A stretch of 64,000 bases of DNA from an uncultured Faecalibacterium sp. (GCA_934561555.1 CAKTGQ010000001.1:156509-220508), one strand, 5' to 3'; counted from the first letter of the stretch, positions 34,742 through 44,307 are shown. A program made the numbers and translations. Notes: generated from the sequence alone by a model not told the origin.

Positions 34742-36739
34742 TTATTCCCCTTTTGCCGGTCGTGCTTCCGGCGTAGTCTTTTTCTGGGAGAGATAATATT
34801 GGTCGATGGCGTCCTGAATGCGGCTGCGGGCCGCCTGCGGGGTGATATGCTTCAGCTGAGCTGCTGCCATGGTCTGATGACCGCCGCCGCCCAGCGACTC
34901 CATGATCACCTGCACATTCACGGCACCCATGCTGCGGGCAGAGACGTTCACCCCGTTGCCCACCTGCACTGCCACAAAGCTGGCGTCCACGCCCTGAATG
35001 CGCAGCAGGTCGTTGGCGGCCTGCGCAATGGCGACCCGGGCTTCCGGGGCCACCTCGCCGCCAATGGAGATGGCACAGTTTTTGTACATCTGCGCCTTTT
35101 CCACCAGATCGGCCTTGGCATTGTACTCCACCATGGTCACATCGAACAGCCTGCGCACCCGCTCGGTCTCTGCGCCGTAGCGGCGCAGGGCGGCTGCGGC
35201 TTCAAAGGTGCGCACACCGGTGTGCAGGGTAAAGTCCTGCGTATCCAGCAGGATACCGGCAAGCAGACCTTCGGCCTCTATACGGTTGGGCTTGTCGTCC
35301 CGCTCGCCCACATACTGCAACAGCTCGGTGACCAGCTCGCTGGCCGAGGAGGAATAGGGCTCGTGACAGACCAGCGCCGGGTTCTCGATGTAGCCCACGC
35401 CCTTGCGGTGGTGGTCGATAACGGCCACCTTGCCGCATTTTTCCAGAATGTCCTTGCTTTCCACAAGACCCACCTGATATGTATCCACCACGATGCATAA
35501 GGTGCGCTTGGAGATGATAGGCAGGGCATCCTTGGGGTCAATGAAGTCATCCTTCTGCCCCGCCTTGCACAGCGCATCGATCAGGCTGGCCGCCAGTGTA
35601 GCGTCCCGCCGGACGGCGATGACCGCCGGCACATCGCAGATCTTACAAATGCGCAGCACGCCCTCGGCTGCGCCGATGGCATCCAGATCGCTCATGCGGT
35701 GACCCATGATGACCACATGGTCGGCTTCCTTGATCAGCTTGACCAGCTGGTCGGCCACAAGGCGGCTGCGCACCTTGCTGCGCTTTTCCACGCCGTGGCT
35801 CACGCCGCCGTAGAAGGTAAAGCCGTCCAGCGTCATCTCAGCGGCCTGATCGCCGCCGCGTCCCTGCGCCATATCCAGCGCGTGCTCTGCCATGTCCTGC
35901 GCTTCCCGCAGGGTGCGTGCGCCGCGCCCGATACCAATGGACATCGAAAGGCTCACGCCGGGGTCCAGTGCGCGGATCTTATCCAGCACATCGTAGCCGC
36001 GGTTGGAGAACTGCTCCAGCTGGCGCTCCTCTACCACGGCGATGTAGCGGCCGCCGCTGCCTACCCGGCGCAGAAAGCCGCTGCCACGCCCGATCATCTC
36101 CTCCAGAATGCGGTTGACGCCCTCCAGCAGGCGGGCACGCTCGCTGTCCATCAGATCCCCGAACACATCGTCGTAGCCGTCCAGCTGAAAGGCAAGATAC
36201 CCCGGACGACTGGCCTTGTACTCTGCCTCGATGCGGCGCAGCTCGGTCTCCTCGTTCAGCACCAGCAGGGTCATGCTTTCGGCTTCGCCGGGCACGGTGG
36301 AGCTGTGCACGCTCCAGTAGCCCTCGGCAAGGATCAGCAGCTGTCCCTCACGCTTGCGGCACAGCTGCAGATCCAGCCCAGGCAGCAGTTTCTGCACCCG
36401 GCTGGCCAGCACATCCTGCCCGCCCAGCAGGCGGGTGCGGAACTGGCTGTTGTACCACAGCACCGTCTCGCCGGAGAGCAGCGCCGCCGGCTGGGAAAGG
36501 GGCTCCAGGCTGAACTGCACCTTGGATTTTTCAAATGTGGTGCCGCTTGTCCAGCGCACCACCCAGCTGCGCAGCTTGCAGCGGAACAAGGTTGCCCCTA
36601 TACCCCACAGCACCACCAGCACAGCCAGCAGCGGCCACGCCGTGGGGCGCTGCACCAGCAGCACCAGCAGCAAAAGGCCGCACAGCACCGCCAGACTGGC
36701 CGTGAGCATTTCCAGTGTCCATCTTGGTTTACGTTTCAT
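34742..36739 (-). CDS. gdpP: c-di-AMP phosphodiesterase GdpP
   Basis: Membrane-bound DHH/DHHA1 phosphodiesterase that hydrolyses cyclic di-AMP and so tunes K+ uptake and wall homeostasis. 665 residues. Two N-terminal helices near 10-55 (LTASLAVLCGLLLLVLLV), a PAS-like region, a degenerate GGDEF near 165-300 (VGSGGRYIAVVEERQLEQF in place of GGDEF), then DHH motifs VVIMGHRMSDLDAIGAAEG near 345 and KVAVIDHHRKG near 420, and the DHHA1 GGGGHQTMAAAQL near 625. It lies 48 bases after rnj and 3 bases before glf. All hydrolytic residues appear intact. Confidence 0.95.
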   Translation of the reverse strand: MKRKPRWTLEMLTASLAVLCGLLLLVLLVQRPTAWPLLAVLVVLWGIGATLFRCKLRSWVVRWTSGTTFEKSKVQFSLEPLSQPAALLSGETVLWYNSQFRTRLLGGQDVLASRVQKLLPGLDLQLCRKREGQLLILAEGYWSVHSSTVPGEAESMTLLVLNEETELRRIEAEYKASRPGYLAFQLDGYDDVFGDLMDSERARLLEGVNRILEEMIGRGSGFLRRVGSGGRYIAVVEERQLEQFSNRGYDVLDKIRALDPGVSLSMSIGIGRGARTLREAQDMAEHALDMAQGRGGDQAAEMTLDGFTFYGGVSHGVEKRSKVRSRLVADQLVKLIKEADHVVIMGHRMSDLDAIGAAEGVLRICKICDVPAVIAVRRDATLAASLIDALCKAGQKDDFIDPKDALPIISKRTLCIVVDTYQVGLVESKDILEKCGKVAVIDHHRKGVGYIENPALVCHEPYSSSASELVTELLQYVGERDDKPNRIEAEGLLAGILLDTQDFTLHTGVRTFEAAAALRRYGAETERVRRLFDVTMVEYNAKADLVEKAQMYKNCAISIGGEVAPEARVAIAQAANDLLRIQGVDASFVAVQVGNGVNVSARSMGAVNVQVIMESLGGGGHQTMAAAQLKHITPQAARSRIQDAIDQYYLSQKKTTPEARPAKGE

Positions 36740-36787
36740 TGGTTTTTTGCCTCCTCAGACGCTGCACCGCCTTGCGGTGCGCCCGAA

Positions 36788-38617
36788 TCAGACCTCCATC
36801 AGGATCGGCAGGATCATCGGGCTGCGCTTGGTGCGCCGGTAGATATAGCTGCTCAGTGCCTCACGCACACGGGTCTTTACGCTGTTCCAGTCCCGGACGT
36901 GCTCGTCCACACAGCGCTCCAGTGCATTTTCCACAATGCTCTGGGCACCGTCCATCAGGCTCTCGTTCTCGCGCACATACACGAAGCCCCGGCTTACCAG
37001 ATCCGGCCCGGCCAGCACCTTGCCAGTCTTGCTGTCCACGGTGGCCACGATGATGACGAGGCCGTCCTCGGAAAGGTGCTTGCGGTCCCGCAGCACCACA
37101 TTGCCCACATCGCCCACGCCAAGGCCGTCCACCATGACGGCACCGGCGGTCACCGGCTCGCCCAGCTTCATCTCGTCCTGCGAGAGGATAACGTTGGAGC
37201 CGTTTTCCGCAATGAGGATATTGCTGGTGGGAATGCCCAGACTTGCAGCGGTGAGGGCGTGCTTTTTCAGCTGCTTATACTCGCCGTGCACGGGCAGGAA
37301 ATACTTGGGTTTGGTCAGGGTGAGCATCAGCTTCTGCTCCTCCTGACATGCGTGGCCGGAAACGTGCACATCATACATACTCTCGTAGATGACCTCCGCG
37401 CCCAGCAGCAACAGACCGTTGACGATCTTGGTCACGCTCTTTTCGTTGCCGGGGATGGGGTTTGCGGAGATGATGATGAAGTCGCCGGGGCCTACCCGCA
37501 CCTGACGGTGGCTGCAGGAGGCCATACGGCTCAGCGCACTCAGGGGCTCGCCCTGACTGCCGGTTGTCACCAGCACCACCTGCTCCGGCGGGTACTGGTT
37601 CAGCTCGTCTACACTGATCAGGGTACCCTCCGGGATGTGCATATAGCCCAGCTCCTGCGCCATGGCGGTGTTGTTGACCATGCTGCGGCCGCTGAAGGCC
37701 ACCTTGCGGCCATCCTCCACAGCCAGATCGATGATCTGCTGCACGCGGTAGATGTTGGACGCAAAGGTCGCAATAATGATGCGCTTGTTGCGGGCGCGGG
37801 CAAACAGGCTGCGCACACCGGCGGCCACCTTCTGCTCGGTGGCGGTAAAGCCCGGGCGCTCCGCGTTGGTAGAGTCGCTCAGCAAGGCCAGCACACCGCG
37901 CTGCCCGTACTCGGACAGGGTGGACAGGTCGGTCACGCCGCAGGCCAGCGGGGTGTAGTCGATCTTAAAATCGCCGGTCTGGATGATAGTACCGGCGGGA
38001 CTGTCGATGGCAAAGGCCACGGCATCCGGGATGGAGTGGTTCACATGGATGGGCTCCACGGTAAAGCAGCCCAGCTTGATCTTCTGACGGGGCACGATCT
38101 CCACAAACTTGGTCTTGCCGGCAAGGCCGAACTCCTCCAGCTTGTTCTTGATCAGGCCGCAGGTCAGGCGGGTGCCGTACACCGGCAGGCTGATCTTTTG
38201 CAGCAGATAGGGAATGCTGCCAATGTGATCCTCGTGGCCGTGGGTGATGAGCAGACCCTTGATCTTATCCTTGTTCTGCACCACAAAGGTGAAGTCCGGG
38301 ATGACCATGTCCACGCCGAACATCTCGCTGTCCGGGAACACCAGGCCGCAGTCCACGATGATCATATCACCGTTGCACTCGTAGACGGTCATGTTCTTGC
38401 CTACTTCGCCCAGACCGCCCAGCGGGTAGATATGGATGGGGGTCGCTGCCTCCTTGGGCTGCTGCGCACGGCGCGGGCGGCGGTTATAGTAGGGGCGGCG
38501 GGTGGTGGGACGGGTGCGCTTTTCCCCTGCGGGAGCAGTGCCGTTTGCGGCAGCGGCCTTGGGCGCTGCCGGAGCTTTTGCGCGGGGTGCGGGGTTATTT
38601 TCTTTTGTTTGAGCCAT
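36788..38617 (-). CDS. rnj: Ribonuclease J
   Basis: Metallo-beta-lactamase/beta-CASP nuclease with 5' exo- and endonuclease activity, central to mRNA decay and rRNA maturation in Firmicutes. 609 residues. Residues 1-60 are an Ala/Pro/Arg-rich extension (RPTTRRPYYNRRPRRAQQP) longer than in Bacillus and probably RNA-binding. The core follows: YPLGGLGEVGKNMTVYE, metal site LLITHGHEDHIGSIPYLL near 130, SDSTNAERPG near 250, HVSGHACQEE near 425 and LPVHGEYKQL near 445. Its promoter is consensus (38890-38918), with a roughly 265-base leader. AGGAGGT precedes the ATG. gdpP and glf follow. Confidence 0.97.
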   Translation of the reverse strand: MAQTKENNPAPRAKAPAAPKAAAANGTAPAGEKRTRPTTRRPYYNRRPRRAQQPKEAATPIHIYPLGGLGEVGKNMTVYECNGDMIIVDCGLVFPDSEMFGVDMVIPDFTFVVQNKDKIKGLLITHGHEDHIGSIPYLLQKISLPVYGTRLTCGLIKNKLEEFGLAGKTKFVEIVPRQKIKLGCFTVEPIHVNHSIPDAVAFAIDSPAGTIIQTGDFKIDYTPLACGVTDLSTLSEYGQRGVLALLSDSTNAERPGFTATEQKVAAGVRSLFARARNKRIIIATFASNIYRVQQIIDLAVEDGRKVAFSGRSMVNNTAMAQELGYMHIPEGTLISVDELNQYPPEQVVLVTTGSQGEPLSALSRMASCSHRQVRVGPGDFIIISANPIPGNEKSVTKIVNGLLLLGAEVIYESMYDVHVSGHACQEEQKLMLTLTKPKYFLPVHGEYKQLKKHALTAASLGIPTSNILIAENGSNVILSQDEMKLGEPVTAGAVMVDGLGVGDVGNVVLRDRKHLSEDGLVIIVATVDSKTGKVLAGPDLVSRGFVYVRENESLMDGAQSIVENALERCVDEHVRDWNSVKTRVREALSSYIYRRTKRSPMILPILMEV

Positions 38618-38889
38618 TCTTTACCTCCAGATTCAATTGCAAGCCAGACCGCGCCCCGCCGGGGAGAGCAGCCGTATCTTGCACAGGGGAAGCACCTGAA
38701 ACTGCATCGGCTTCCGGTTGATGCATCGTATAGAATTTATCGTTCAGCGTGCTTTTTGCAGCAGCGCTGTTGGTTCCGCAAGAGGTTCTTGGCCAGGTAA
38801 GTCCATCTGTTCGATGCGACCGTGGCGTTTCTGCCGGAACAGCCGGGCGCACGCCTTTGGTGCACCCCTATACGCATTTTGTTACGCTA

Positions 38890-38918
38890 AGTATAGTATC
38901 TCGCACCGGTTTTGTCAA
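38890..38918 (-). promoter_or_regulatory. rnj-gdpP-glf promoter
   Basis: Minus strand TTGACA (38918-38913), 17 bases, TATACT (38895-38890). The leader from about 38883 to 38618 is otherwise without a gene and could hold autoregulatory RNase J cleavage sites. Confidence 0.9.
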
Positions 38919-38960
38919 TTCCAAGGTTTGGCAAAACTGGGCCAGCGTATACATTGGCTC

Positions 38961-38990
38961 TTGACATCCCGGGCAAAATAGCGCTAAATA
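38961..38990 (+). promoter_or_regulatory. rnhA promoter
   Basis: TTGACA (38961-38966), 18 bases, TAAATA (38985-38990), divergent from the rnj promoter. The -10 is weak. Confidence 0.55.
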
Positions 38991-39019
38991 AAGGTATTCT
39001 ATTCTATAAGGAGAACCCC

Positions 39020-39484
39020 ATGAAACAGGTAGAGGTGTACACAGACGGCGCTTGCAGCGGCAACCCCGGCCCGGGCGGCTGGGGTGCGGTGCTGCGCTAC
39101 CGCTTTGACGGCAAGGTGTACGAAAAGGAACTGAGCGGCGGCGACGCCAGCACCACCAACAACCGCATGGAGCTGACAGCCTTTATTGAGGCGCTGCGCC
39201 AGCTCAAGGAGCCCTGCGAGGTGCGGTTGTGCTCTGACAGCCAGTACGTCATCAACGGGCTGGAAAAGGGCTGGGCCAAGGGCTGGAAGCGCCGGGGCTG
39301 GAAAAAAGCCGACGGCTCCCCTGCCCTGAACCCGGACTTATGGGCACAGGCGCTGGAGCAGGAGGCACGGCACAAGATCACCTACGTCTGGGTAAAGGGC
39401 CACGCAGGCCACCCAGAAAACGAACGCTGCGACCAGCTGGCCGTAGCACAAAGCAAAGCACATGGCGGGAGGCAAGGAACATGA
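39020..39484 (+). CDS. rnhA: Ribonuclease HI
   Basis: Degrades the RNA strand of RNA-DNA hybrids. ATG at 39020 behind AAGGAG; 154 residues. The catalytic carboxylates are all present: [19 protein letters not shown] (Asp near 8), [13 protein letters not shown] (Glu near 48), [12 protein letters not shown] (Asp near 70) and [18 protein letters not shown] (His and final Asp near 125-135). Its stop overlaps the start of the MnmA-like gene (ATGA), so their translation is coupled. Confidence 0.96.
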   Translation: MKQVEVYTDGACSGNPGPGGWGAVLRYRFDGKVYEKELSGGDASTTNNRMELTAFIEALRQLKEPCEVRLCSDSQYVINGLEKGWAKGWKRRGWKKADGSPALNPDLWAQALEQEARHKITYVWVKGHAGHPENERCDQLAVAQSKAHGGRQGT

Positions 39485-40023
39485 GCGACGCATTTTTGCC
39501 CGGCAACGGGTTCGACACCTACGAAACACAGGACAAGGTGCTTGTCAGCATGGACGGCACCGTAGATTGCGGCGTTGCAGTGCGCATTTTGCAGCAGCAG
39601 GGCTTTGGCGTAGCCGGGGCCGTGGTGCAGCTGGCCGCGGACCAAGGCGCATGGGCCGCAGCCGCACGGCAGGCTGCCGAGGCTCTTGGCATCGAGTGCA
39701 TCGTACTGAAGGCAGAAGCACTGGCCGACCAGCCCGCCGCAGTACTGGGCAGCGGCAACGACGCCCGGTTTGCCGCCCTGCTGACCGCCGCCGACAAGCT
39801 TGGCATCCAGTATATTGCCACCGGGCACCACGCCCGGGTGGAACTGGGCAGCGACGGCGTGCACGCAGTTTGCCCCGCCGTGGACGCTGCACTGGACGAG
39901 AGCGCCGCATTGGCCGCTCTGCCGCAGGACACCCTTGCCCGGCTGCTGCTGCCTTTGGGCGAGTTTACCGCCGATGACGTGCAGGAGATGGCACAGGATT
40001 TCAAGGTAAACGGAACGGTCTGA
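39481..40023 (+). CDS. Degenerate MnmA-like PP-loop protein, N-terminal domain only
   Basis: 180 residues. ATG at 39481 overlaps the rnhA stop. It aligns by eye with the N-terminal half of tRNA 2-thiouridylase Mnm[20 protein letters not shown] in place of the PP-loop xVxMSGGVDSSVAA, then [26 protein letters not shown] (MnmA LATGHYARV) and [20 protein letters not shown] (LSKLLFPLGELTKxEVR). The ATP-binding SGGxDS has become DGTVDC, and the catalytic cysteines and tRNA-binding C-terminal half (MnmA is about 360 residues) are absent. It is therefore probably a pseudoenzyme or a repurposed subunit rather than a thiolase. It ends at the terminator 40063-40104. Confidence 0.75.
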   Translation: MSDAFLPGNGFDTYETQDKVLVSMDGTVDCGVAVRILQQQGFGVAGAVVQLAADQGAWAAAARQAAEALGIECIVLKAEALADQPAAVLGSGNDARFAALLTAADKLGIQYIATGHHARVELGSDGVHAVCPAVDAALDESAALAALPQDTLARLLLPLGEFTADDVQEMAQDFKVNGTV

Positions 40024-40062
40024 CACAGCAGAATATCCGCATTGCATTTTTACCGGCAAAGC

Positions 40063-40104
40063 AAAAAAGAAGCGCCTCATCTGTACGATGCAGCGCTTCT
40101 TTTT
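40063..40104. terminator. Bidirectional terminator between the MnmA-like gene and mgsA
   Basis: AAAAAGAAGCGC and GCGCTTCTTTTT form a 12-bp stem with A/T tracts on each side, between convergent genes. Confidence 0.88.
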
Positions 40105-40111
40105 GCATACT

Positions 40112-40516
40112 TTAGTTCTGCGGGTGCACGATATCGCGCCAGTCCAGATCTCCGCGCTCCAGGCCGTGGATCAGCACCTCGGCGGTGGCGATGTTGGTGG
40201 CCATGGGGATGTTGTGCACATCGCACAGGCGCAGCAGGGTCATCTCATTCGGCTCGCTGGGCTTTGCATTGATGGGGTCGCGGAAGAACAGCAGCAGGTC
40301 GATCTCGTTGCAGGCAATGCGGGATGCGATCTGCTGGTCGCCGCCCTGCACACCGGCCAAAAAGCGCTGTACCTGCAGGCCGGTGGCCTCGGAAATCATT
40401 TTGCCGGTCGTGCCGGTCGCCACCAATTTATGCTGGCTCAGAATACGGCAGTACGCCGTGCAGAACTGAACCATCAGCTCCTTTTTGGAGTCGTGCGCGA
40501 TCAGGGCAATCGTCAT
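40112..40516 (-). CDS. mgsA: Methylglyoxal synthase
   Basis: Converts dihydroxyacetone phosphate to methylglyoxal plus phosphate, a relief valve when sugar phosphates accumulate. 134 residues, compact family form. Active-site elements: [13 protein letters not shown] (His near 8), [11 protein letters not shown] (phosphate loop), [11 protein letters not shown] (Asp near 60), [18 protein letters not shown] (Asp near 80) and [16 protein letters not shown] (His near 98). Its own promoter lies at 40582-40610, although the neighbouring PBP2/mreBCD block is on the same strand; mgsA within shape-gene clusters is seen in other Clostridia. Confidence 0.95.
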   Translation of the reverse strand: MTIALIAHDSKKELMVQFCTAYCRILSQHKLVATGTTGKMISEATGLQVQRFLAGVQGGDQQIASRIACNEIDLLLFFRDPINAKPSEPNEMTLLRLCDVHNIPMATNIATAEVLIHGLERGDLDWRDIVHPQN

Positions 40517-40581
40517 CTGTAGATCTCTCCTCTATTGAAACATTTGTATATAAAACGCTTGATAAATTTCCTTTGTTATAC

Positions 40582-40610
40582 ATGATATCACAAACGCAAC
40601 TCATTTACAA
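40582..40610 (-). promoter_or_regulatory. mgsA promoter
   Basis: Minus strand TTGTAA (40610-40605), 17 bases, TATCAT (40587-40582). Confidence 0.65.
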
Positions 40611-40673
40611 CAGGTTTTTGGACACAATATTCAAATTTTCGTTCAAGTTCAGCACTTTGCACGCAGCTGCGCT

Positions 40674-42908
40674 TTACTGCGCAAGCATTGCATCGTTGTT
40701 TTCTTCCTCCGTCACCCCTGCGGGCGCGGTCGTCTGCTGCGGTTCTGCGGCGGCGGCAGCGGTCTGTGCATCATTCGCAGCATCCGGGGCGGTCTGGGCG
40801 GTATCCGATGCTGCGGCATCCTCCTGCGCCACGGTGCGCGGGTCCACATAGGGGTCAACCTCCAGTGTGCCGTCCTTCATGGCAAAGTAGGCGTTGGCGA
40901 TATCCACCACCAGATCGCCGGTGCGGGCACCGTAGCCACCGTACTCCACCGTAATGCCGATGGCGATCTCCGGGTCGTCTGCCGGGAGGTAGGCGATCAT
41001 CATAGCATTCAGGTAGTGCTTGCCCGAAGCGTAGGTCTCGCTGCGCTGGGGGGTGCCGGTCTTGCAGGCGATGGCAATGGGGTAGCTGGAGATCTTACCG
41101 CTGATGGTGCTGGGCACCAGTGTCATGCCCTGCCGCACCAGATCAAAGGTGTTGCCGTTGCCCTCGATGATATCCATCACCTCCGGCTGGGTCTCGCTGA
41201 GCACCTCGCCGGTGTTAGTATCCAGAATGGCCTTGACAAAGTGGGTGCGGTAGCGCACACCGTTGTTGGCCAGCGTGGCGGCGTAGGTGGCCAGCTGGAT
41301 GGGGCTTACCACCGTGTTGCCCTGCCCGATGGCGGCCTGAATATCCAGCGATGAGGTGTAGTTTTTATCCGTCTTTTTGGTCAGACGTCCCACAGCCTCG
41401 TTCACCTCCACGCCGGTGCGCTGGCCAAGACCCAGCTTGTAGGCGTAGGCATCGTAGACATCACTGGTCAGGCGGCGGCCGACATCGTAGAAGAAAATGT
41501 TGCAGCTCCACTTGATGGCAGTGACCACATCAATGTTGCCACTGTGGCCGTGGCGGGTGCAGCGGGGGTGGTAGTCCTTATAATAGGTATACACGCCGGT
41601 GCAGTTAACGGTGGAGTACTGGTTGATGAGGCCGCTGTCCAGCGCCGCCACAGCCACTGCCGGTTTAAAGGTGGAGCCCGGGGTGTACAGACCCTGCAGC
41701 GCCCGGTTGAACAGGGGCAGGCTGGGGTCGACGCTGTACTCGGAATAGTTGGTAGCGTACAGATTCTGGTCAAAGCTGGGATAGTTCGCAGCCGCCAGCA
41801 CGCTGCCATCCTTCACATCCAGCACCACCGCAGCACCGGCGGCAGCTTTCATATCACCGGTGTTGTATACCCGGTTGATCATGTCGATATTATCGGCAAG
41901 CGCCTTGTTCACCGCCCGCTGAAAGTCGCTGTTGATGGTCAGCTGTACGGTATGCCCCGGCTCCGGCACGGTGGTGATCTTGGTATCCACGATCACACCG
42001 TCCGAATTGCGGGTGATGGTCTCCACGCCATCCTTGCCGCGCAGCTCGTCCTCGTACACGGACTCAAGGCCGGAGATGCCGATCACATCATTCATGTTAT
42101 AGCCTTTTTCCTTGAGCGGATAGGTCACCTGACCGTTTTCGTCGGTCACCTTCCACTTTTCGGCGGTGATCTTGCCCACACGCCCCAGCACAGCGGGCAG
42201 GATATCGCCCTGCTCGTAGCTGCGGGTGCTAGTCTCCACGATCTCCACGCCCGGCAGGGTGAGGGAATGCTCCTTGATGGTAGCCACCGTCACCTGACTG
42301 ACGTTTTCAGCCATGATGAAGTTGTTTACGTTGGAAAAGGCCTGCCGATCCATCTCGTAATGGATGCCCGCCAGCACCCGCTGCCACGGCAGGGAGAAGC
42401 TTTCCAGATGGTTTTTCTCCACCAGCATCTCCATCACATCGTTGGCGGTGGCGTACTGCTGCAAGCCCAGTGTCTCCTTCATGTCCGCCAGCGTTTTCTG
42501 GTCGCTGGTGCTGTCGGCGCTGTCTGTAAAGGTATAGTTCCCGGCGGCATCCGGCTCGCTGATGAGCAGGGTGTCCAGCCATTTTTCATCGTTCTGGCGC
42601 AAAAGCTCCACGATCTGCTGCAGCATGGTGTCCAGATCCTGATCTCCCATCTGCAGCTTGTTCAGCACCACATTATAGCCGGTGCTGGTGGTGGCGATGC
42701 GCTTGCCGGTGCTGTCCACGATATTGCCGCGCGCGGCGGTGACCGTGAACTTATAATCCGTGGTGTTGGTGGCTTTTGCCTTGAAGCTATCCCCGTTGAC
42801 CAGCTGCAGAAAGATCAGCCGGAAAGTGTACAGCCCCATGATGATGCAGGCCACTGCGATGAGCAGCAGCATCCGCCGCACCACGACCTTGCGTTCATTT
42901 TCGTTCAT
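40674..42908 (-). CDS. mrdA: Penicillin-binding protein 2 (elongasome transpeptidase)
   Basis: Class B PBP that cross-links peptidoglycan during lateral elongation with MreBCD and RodA. 744 residues. A short cytoplasmic tail, TM near 12-33 (MLLLIAVACIIMGLYTF), a pedestal domain with RGNIVDSTGKRIA near 60, then the transpeptidase: GSTFKPAVAVAAL (SxxK near 418), KWSCNIFFYDVG (SxN near 475) and IACKTGTPQRSE (KTG near 620). The last 50 residues form an Ala/Gln/Thr/Asp-rich tail. It is the last gene of mreB-mreC-mreD-mrdA, 19 bases after mreD. rodA is not in the window. Confidence 0.95.
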   Translation of the reverse strand: MNENERKVVVRRMLLLIAVACIIMGLYTFRLIFLQLVNGDSFKAKATNTTDYKFTVTAARGNIVDSTGKRIATTSTGYNVVLNKLQMGDQDLDTMLQQIVELLRQNDEKWLDTLLISEPDAAGNYTFTDSADSTSDQKTLADMKETLGLQQYATANDVMEMLVEKNHLESFSLPWQRVLAGIHYEMDRQAFSNVNNFIMAENVSQVTVATIKEHSLTLPGVEIVETSTRSYEQGDILPAVLGRVGKITAEKWKVTDENGQVTYPLKEKGYNMNDVIGISGLESVYEDELRGKDGVETITRNSDGVIVDTKITTVPEPGHTVQLTINSDFQRAVNKALADNIDMINRVYNTGDMKAAAGAAVVLDVKDGSVLAAANYPSFDQNLYATNYSEYSVDPSLPLFNRALQGLYTPGSTFKPAVAVAALDSGLINQYSTVNCTGVYTYYKDYHPRCTRHGHSGNIDVVTAIKWSCNIFFYDVGRRLTSDVYDAYAYKLGLGQRTGVEVNEAVGRLTKKTDKNYTSSLDIQAAIGQGNTVVSPIQLATYAATLANNGVRYRTHFVKAILDTNTGEVLSETQPEVMDIIEGNGNTFDLVRQGMTLVPSTISGKISSYPIAIACKTGTPQRSETYASGKHYLNAMMIAYLPADDPEIAIGITVEYGGYGARTGDLVVDIANAYFAMKDGTLEVDPYVDPRTVAQEDAAASDTAQTAPDAANDAQTAAAAAEPQQTTAPAGVTEEENNDAMLAQ

Positions 42909-42927
42909 CTGGTTCTCCTTTTACGGG

Positions 42928-43461
42928 TTAGACCACACCGTTGTCGATCCTGAACCCGTCATGGATGCGCTGTACCAGCCAGAAGGCCAGCAGCGCCGCC
43001 GGGATGGTCAGCACTGCACTGGGCAGTACAAAGGTGACGTACCGCAGCGCCGCGCCGGTATAGCCCGGCATATAGTAGAAAAACAGCCAGTCCAGCGAGA
43101 GCACCAGCAGCGCCGTCACGGTGCTTACGGCGGCAAAGTTGCCGGGGTTCACCTGCAGATACAGCTGCACCAGCACCGATACCCCAAAGCAGAGCAGCAG
43201 CAGCTCCAGCGCCAGCATACCCACCGTGCGCCCGGCGGCGTAGTCCCACAAAAGGCCGCCCACCGTGCCCAGCAGTGCTCCGGCAAACTCTCCCTCAAAT
43301 ACCGCCACTGCCAGACACAGCGGCAGCACCAGCAGTGGCTTTGCCTGCCCCAGCTGGAACAGCCCGGGCGTGGTCTGCAAAGCGGCGCACACAAACAGCG
43401 CCAGCACATAGCAGCCCCACTTCAGCAGCTGGCTGCGGCTGCGCTTGCGGCGAGATTCCAT
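42928..43461 (-). CDS. mreD: Rod shape-determining membrane protein MreD
   Basis: Integral membrane scaffold of the elongasome. 177 residues with a basic start (MESRRKRSRSQLLKWG) and about five hydrophobic helices, including QAKPLLVLPLCLAVAVFEGE near 40, GTVGGLLWDYAAGRTVGMLA near 65 and ALLVLSLDWLFFYYMPG near 115. Size, topology and position between mreC (15 bases upstream) and PBP2 support the call, since MreD sequences diverge strongly. Confidence 0.88.
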   Translation of the reverse strand: MESRRKRSRSQLLKWGCYVLALFVCAALQTTPGLFQLGQAKPLLVLPLCLAVAVFEGEFAGALLGTVGGLLWDYAAGRTVGMLALELLLLCFGVSVLVQLYLQVNPGNFAAVSTVTALLVLSLDWLFFYYMPGYTGAALRYVTFVLPSAVLTIPAALLAFWLVQRIHDGFRIDNGVV

Positions 43462-43476
43462 AGCGGTGTGCCCTCC

Positions 43477-44307
43477 TTAGTACGCAGTAATGATAAAAAC
43501 GTGCTTGGCGGTGCGGGGGTCGGCGCCGGGGCGCACCACCGCAATGGAGGATTTGCCGCTGGCTTCCGGCACCACGTCCTGCACCGTGCCCACCAGTAGA
43601 TCCGGCGGAAACACCCCGCCCAGACCGGTGGTGATGACCTGATCGCCCGCACGGGTCTCGGTGCTGCGCTCCAGATTGGTCAGGGTACACAGGCCGTCCG
43701 GCGCGTAGGTGGTGTTGCCGTTCAGGATGCCGTTTTCCCGGGTGCGGGAGACCACGCCCGCTGCATTGAAATTGGGGTGCAGGATGGTCATCACCTTGCA
43801 GCTGGTCGGGTCGGCCTCCACCACCATGCCCATCAGATAGCCACGGTCGCTGATAACGGCATTGTTCACCGCCACACCGTCTGCGGTGCCCTTGTCCAGC
43901 GTAAAGCCGCCGAACTCGTCCAGCGGGTCGCGTCCAATGACAAAGCCGGACACATAGGTAGCATTACTGTTCTTTTCCTGAATGTTGGCCAGCGCCTTGT
44001 AGGCTTCGTTTTCGGCCTTGATGCGGTCGTAGTCCACCATCTGCTGGCGCAGCTCGGCGTTTTCCGCTTCCAGCTGCTCGTTCTGCTCCATGACTTCATC
44101 GATGCTGGTGTATTTTTCCCACACCGCACCCACGCCGCCGCTGACCACAGCCGCCGCCTTCTGGAAGGGGGTCAGGATCACGCCCAGCAGCTCCTGCGGG
44201 GCGGCGGTCAGGCGTCCGTTGGCACCGGCGTAGGCCATGATGCCCACCAGAAATACCGCCACAGCCACAAGGATCTTGAATTTCCAGGTATCAAAAAAAT
44301 CTTTCAA
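43477..44307 (-). CDS. mreC: Rod shape-determining protein MreC
   Basis: Bitopic protein whose extracytoplasmic domain activates PBP2. 276 residues: cytoplasmic start, TM near 10-28 (WKFKILVAVAVFLVGIMAYA), coiled coil near 70-110 (VMEQNEQLEAENAELRQQM), then two beta-barrel subdomains with VIGRDPLDEFGGFTLDKGT, AVISDRGYLMGMVVE and GDQVITTGLGGVFPPDLLVG, all typical MreC signatures. An intrinsic terminator/attenuator lies in the 174-base gap after mreB (44361-44391), so mreCD-mrdA may be expressed at lower level than mreB. Confidence 0.95.
   Translation of the reverse strand: MKDFFDTWKFKILVAVAVFLVGIMAYAGANGRLTAAPQELLGVILTPFQKAAAVVSGGVGAVWEKYTSIDEVMEQNEQLEAENAELRQQMVDYDRIKAENEAYKALANIQEKNSNATYVSGFVIGRDPLDEFGGFTLDKGTADGVAVNNAVISDRGYLMGMVVEADPTSCKVMTILHPNFNAAGVVSRTRENGILNGNTTYAPDGLCTLTNLERSTETRAGDQVITTGLGGVFPPDLLVGTVQDVVPEASGKSSIAVVRPGADPRTAKHVFIITAY

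Noticed and set aside
35699..38800. 1033-codon plus-strand frame over gdpP and rnj
   Set aside because: It crosses two well-supported opposite-strand genes and has the His/Gln/Gly-rich composition of an antisense shadow.
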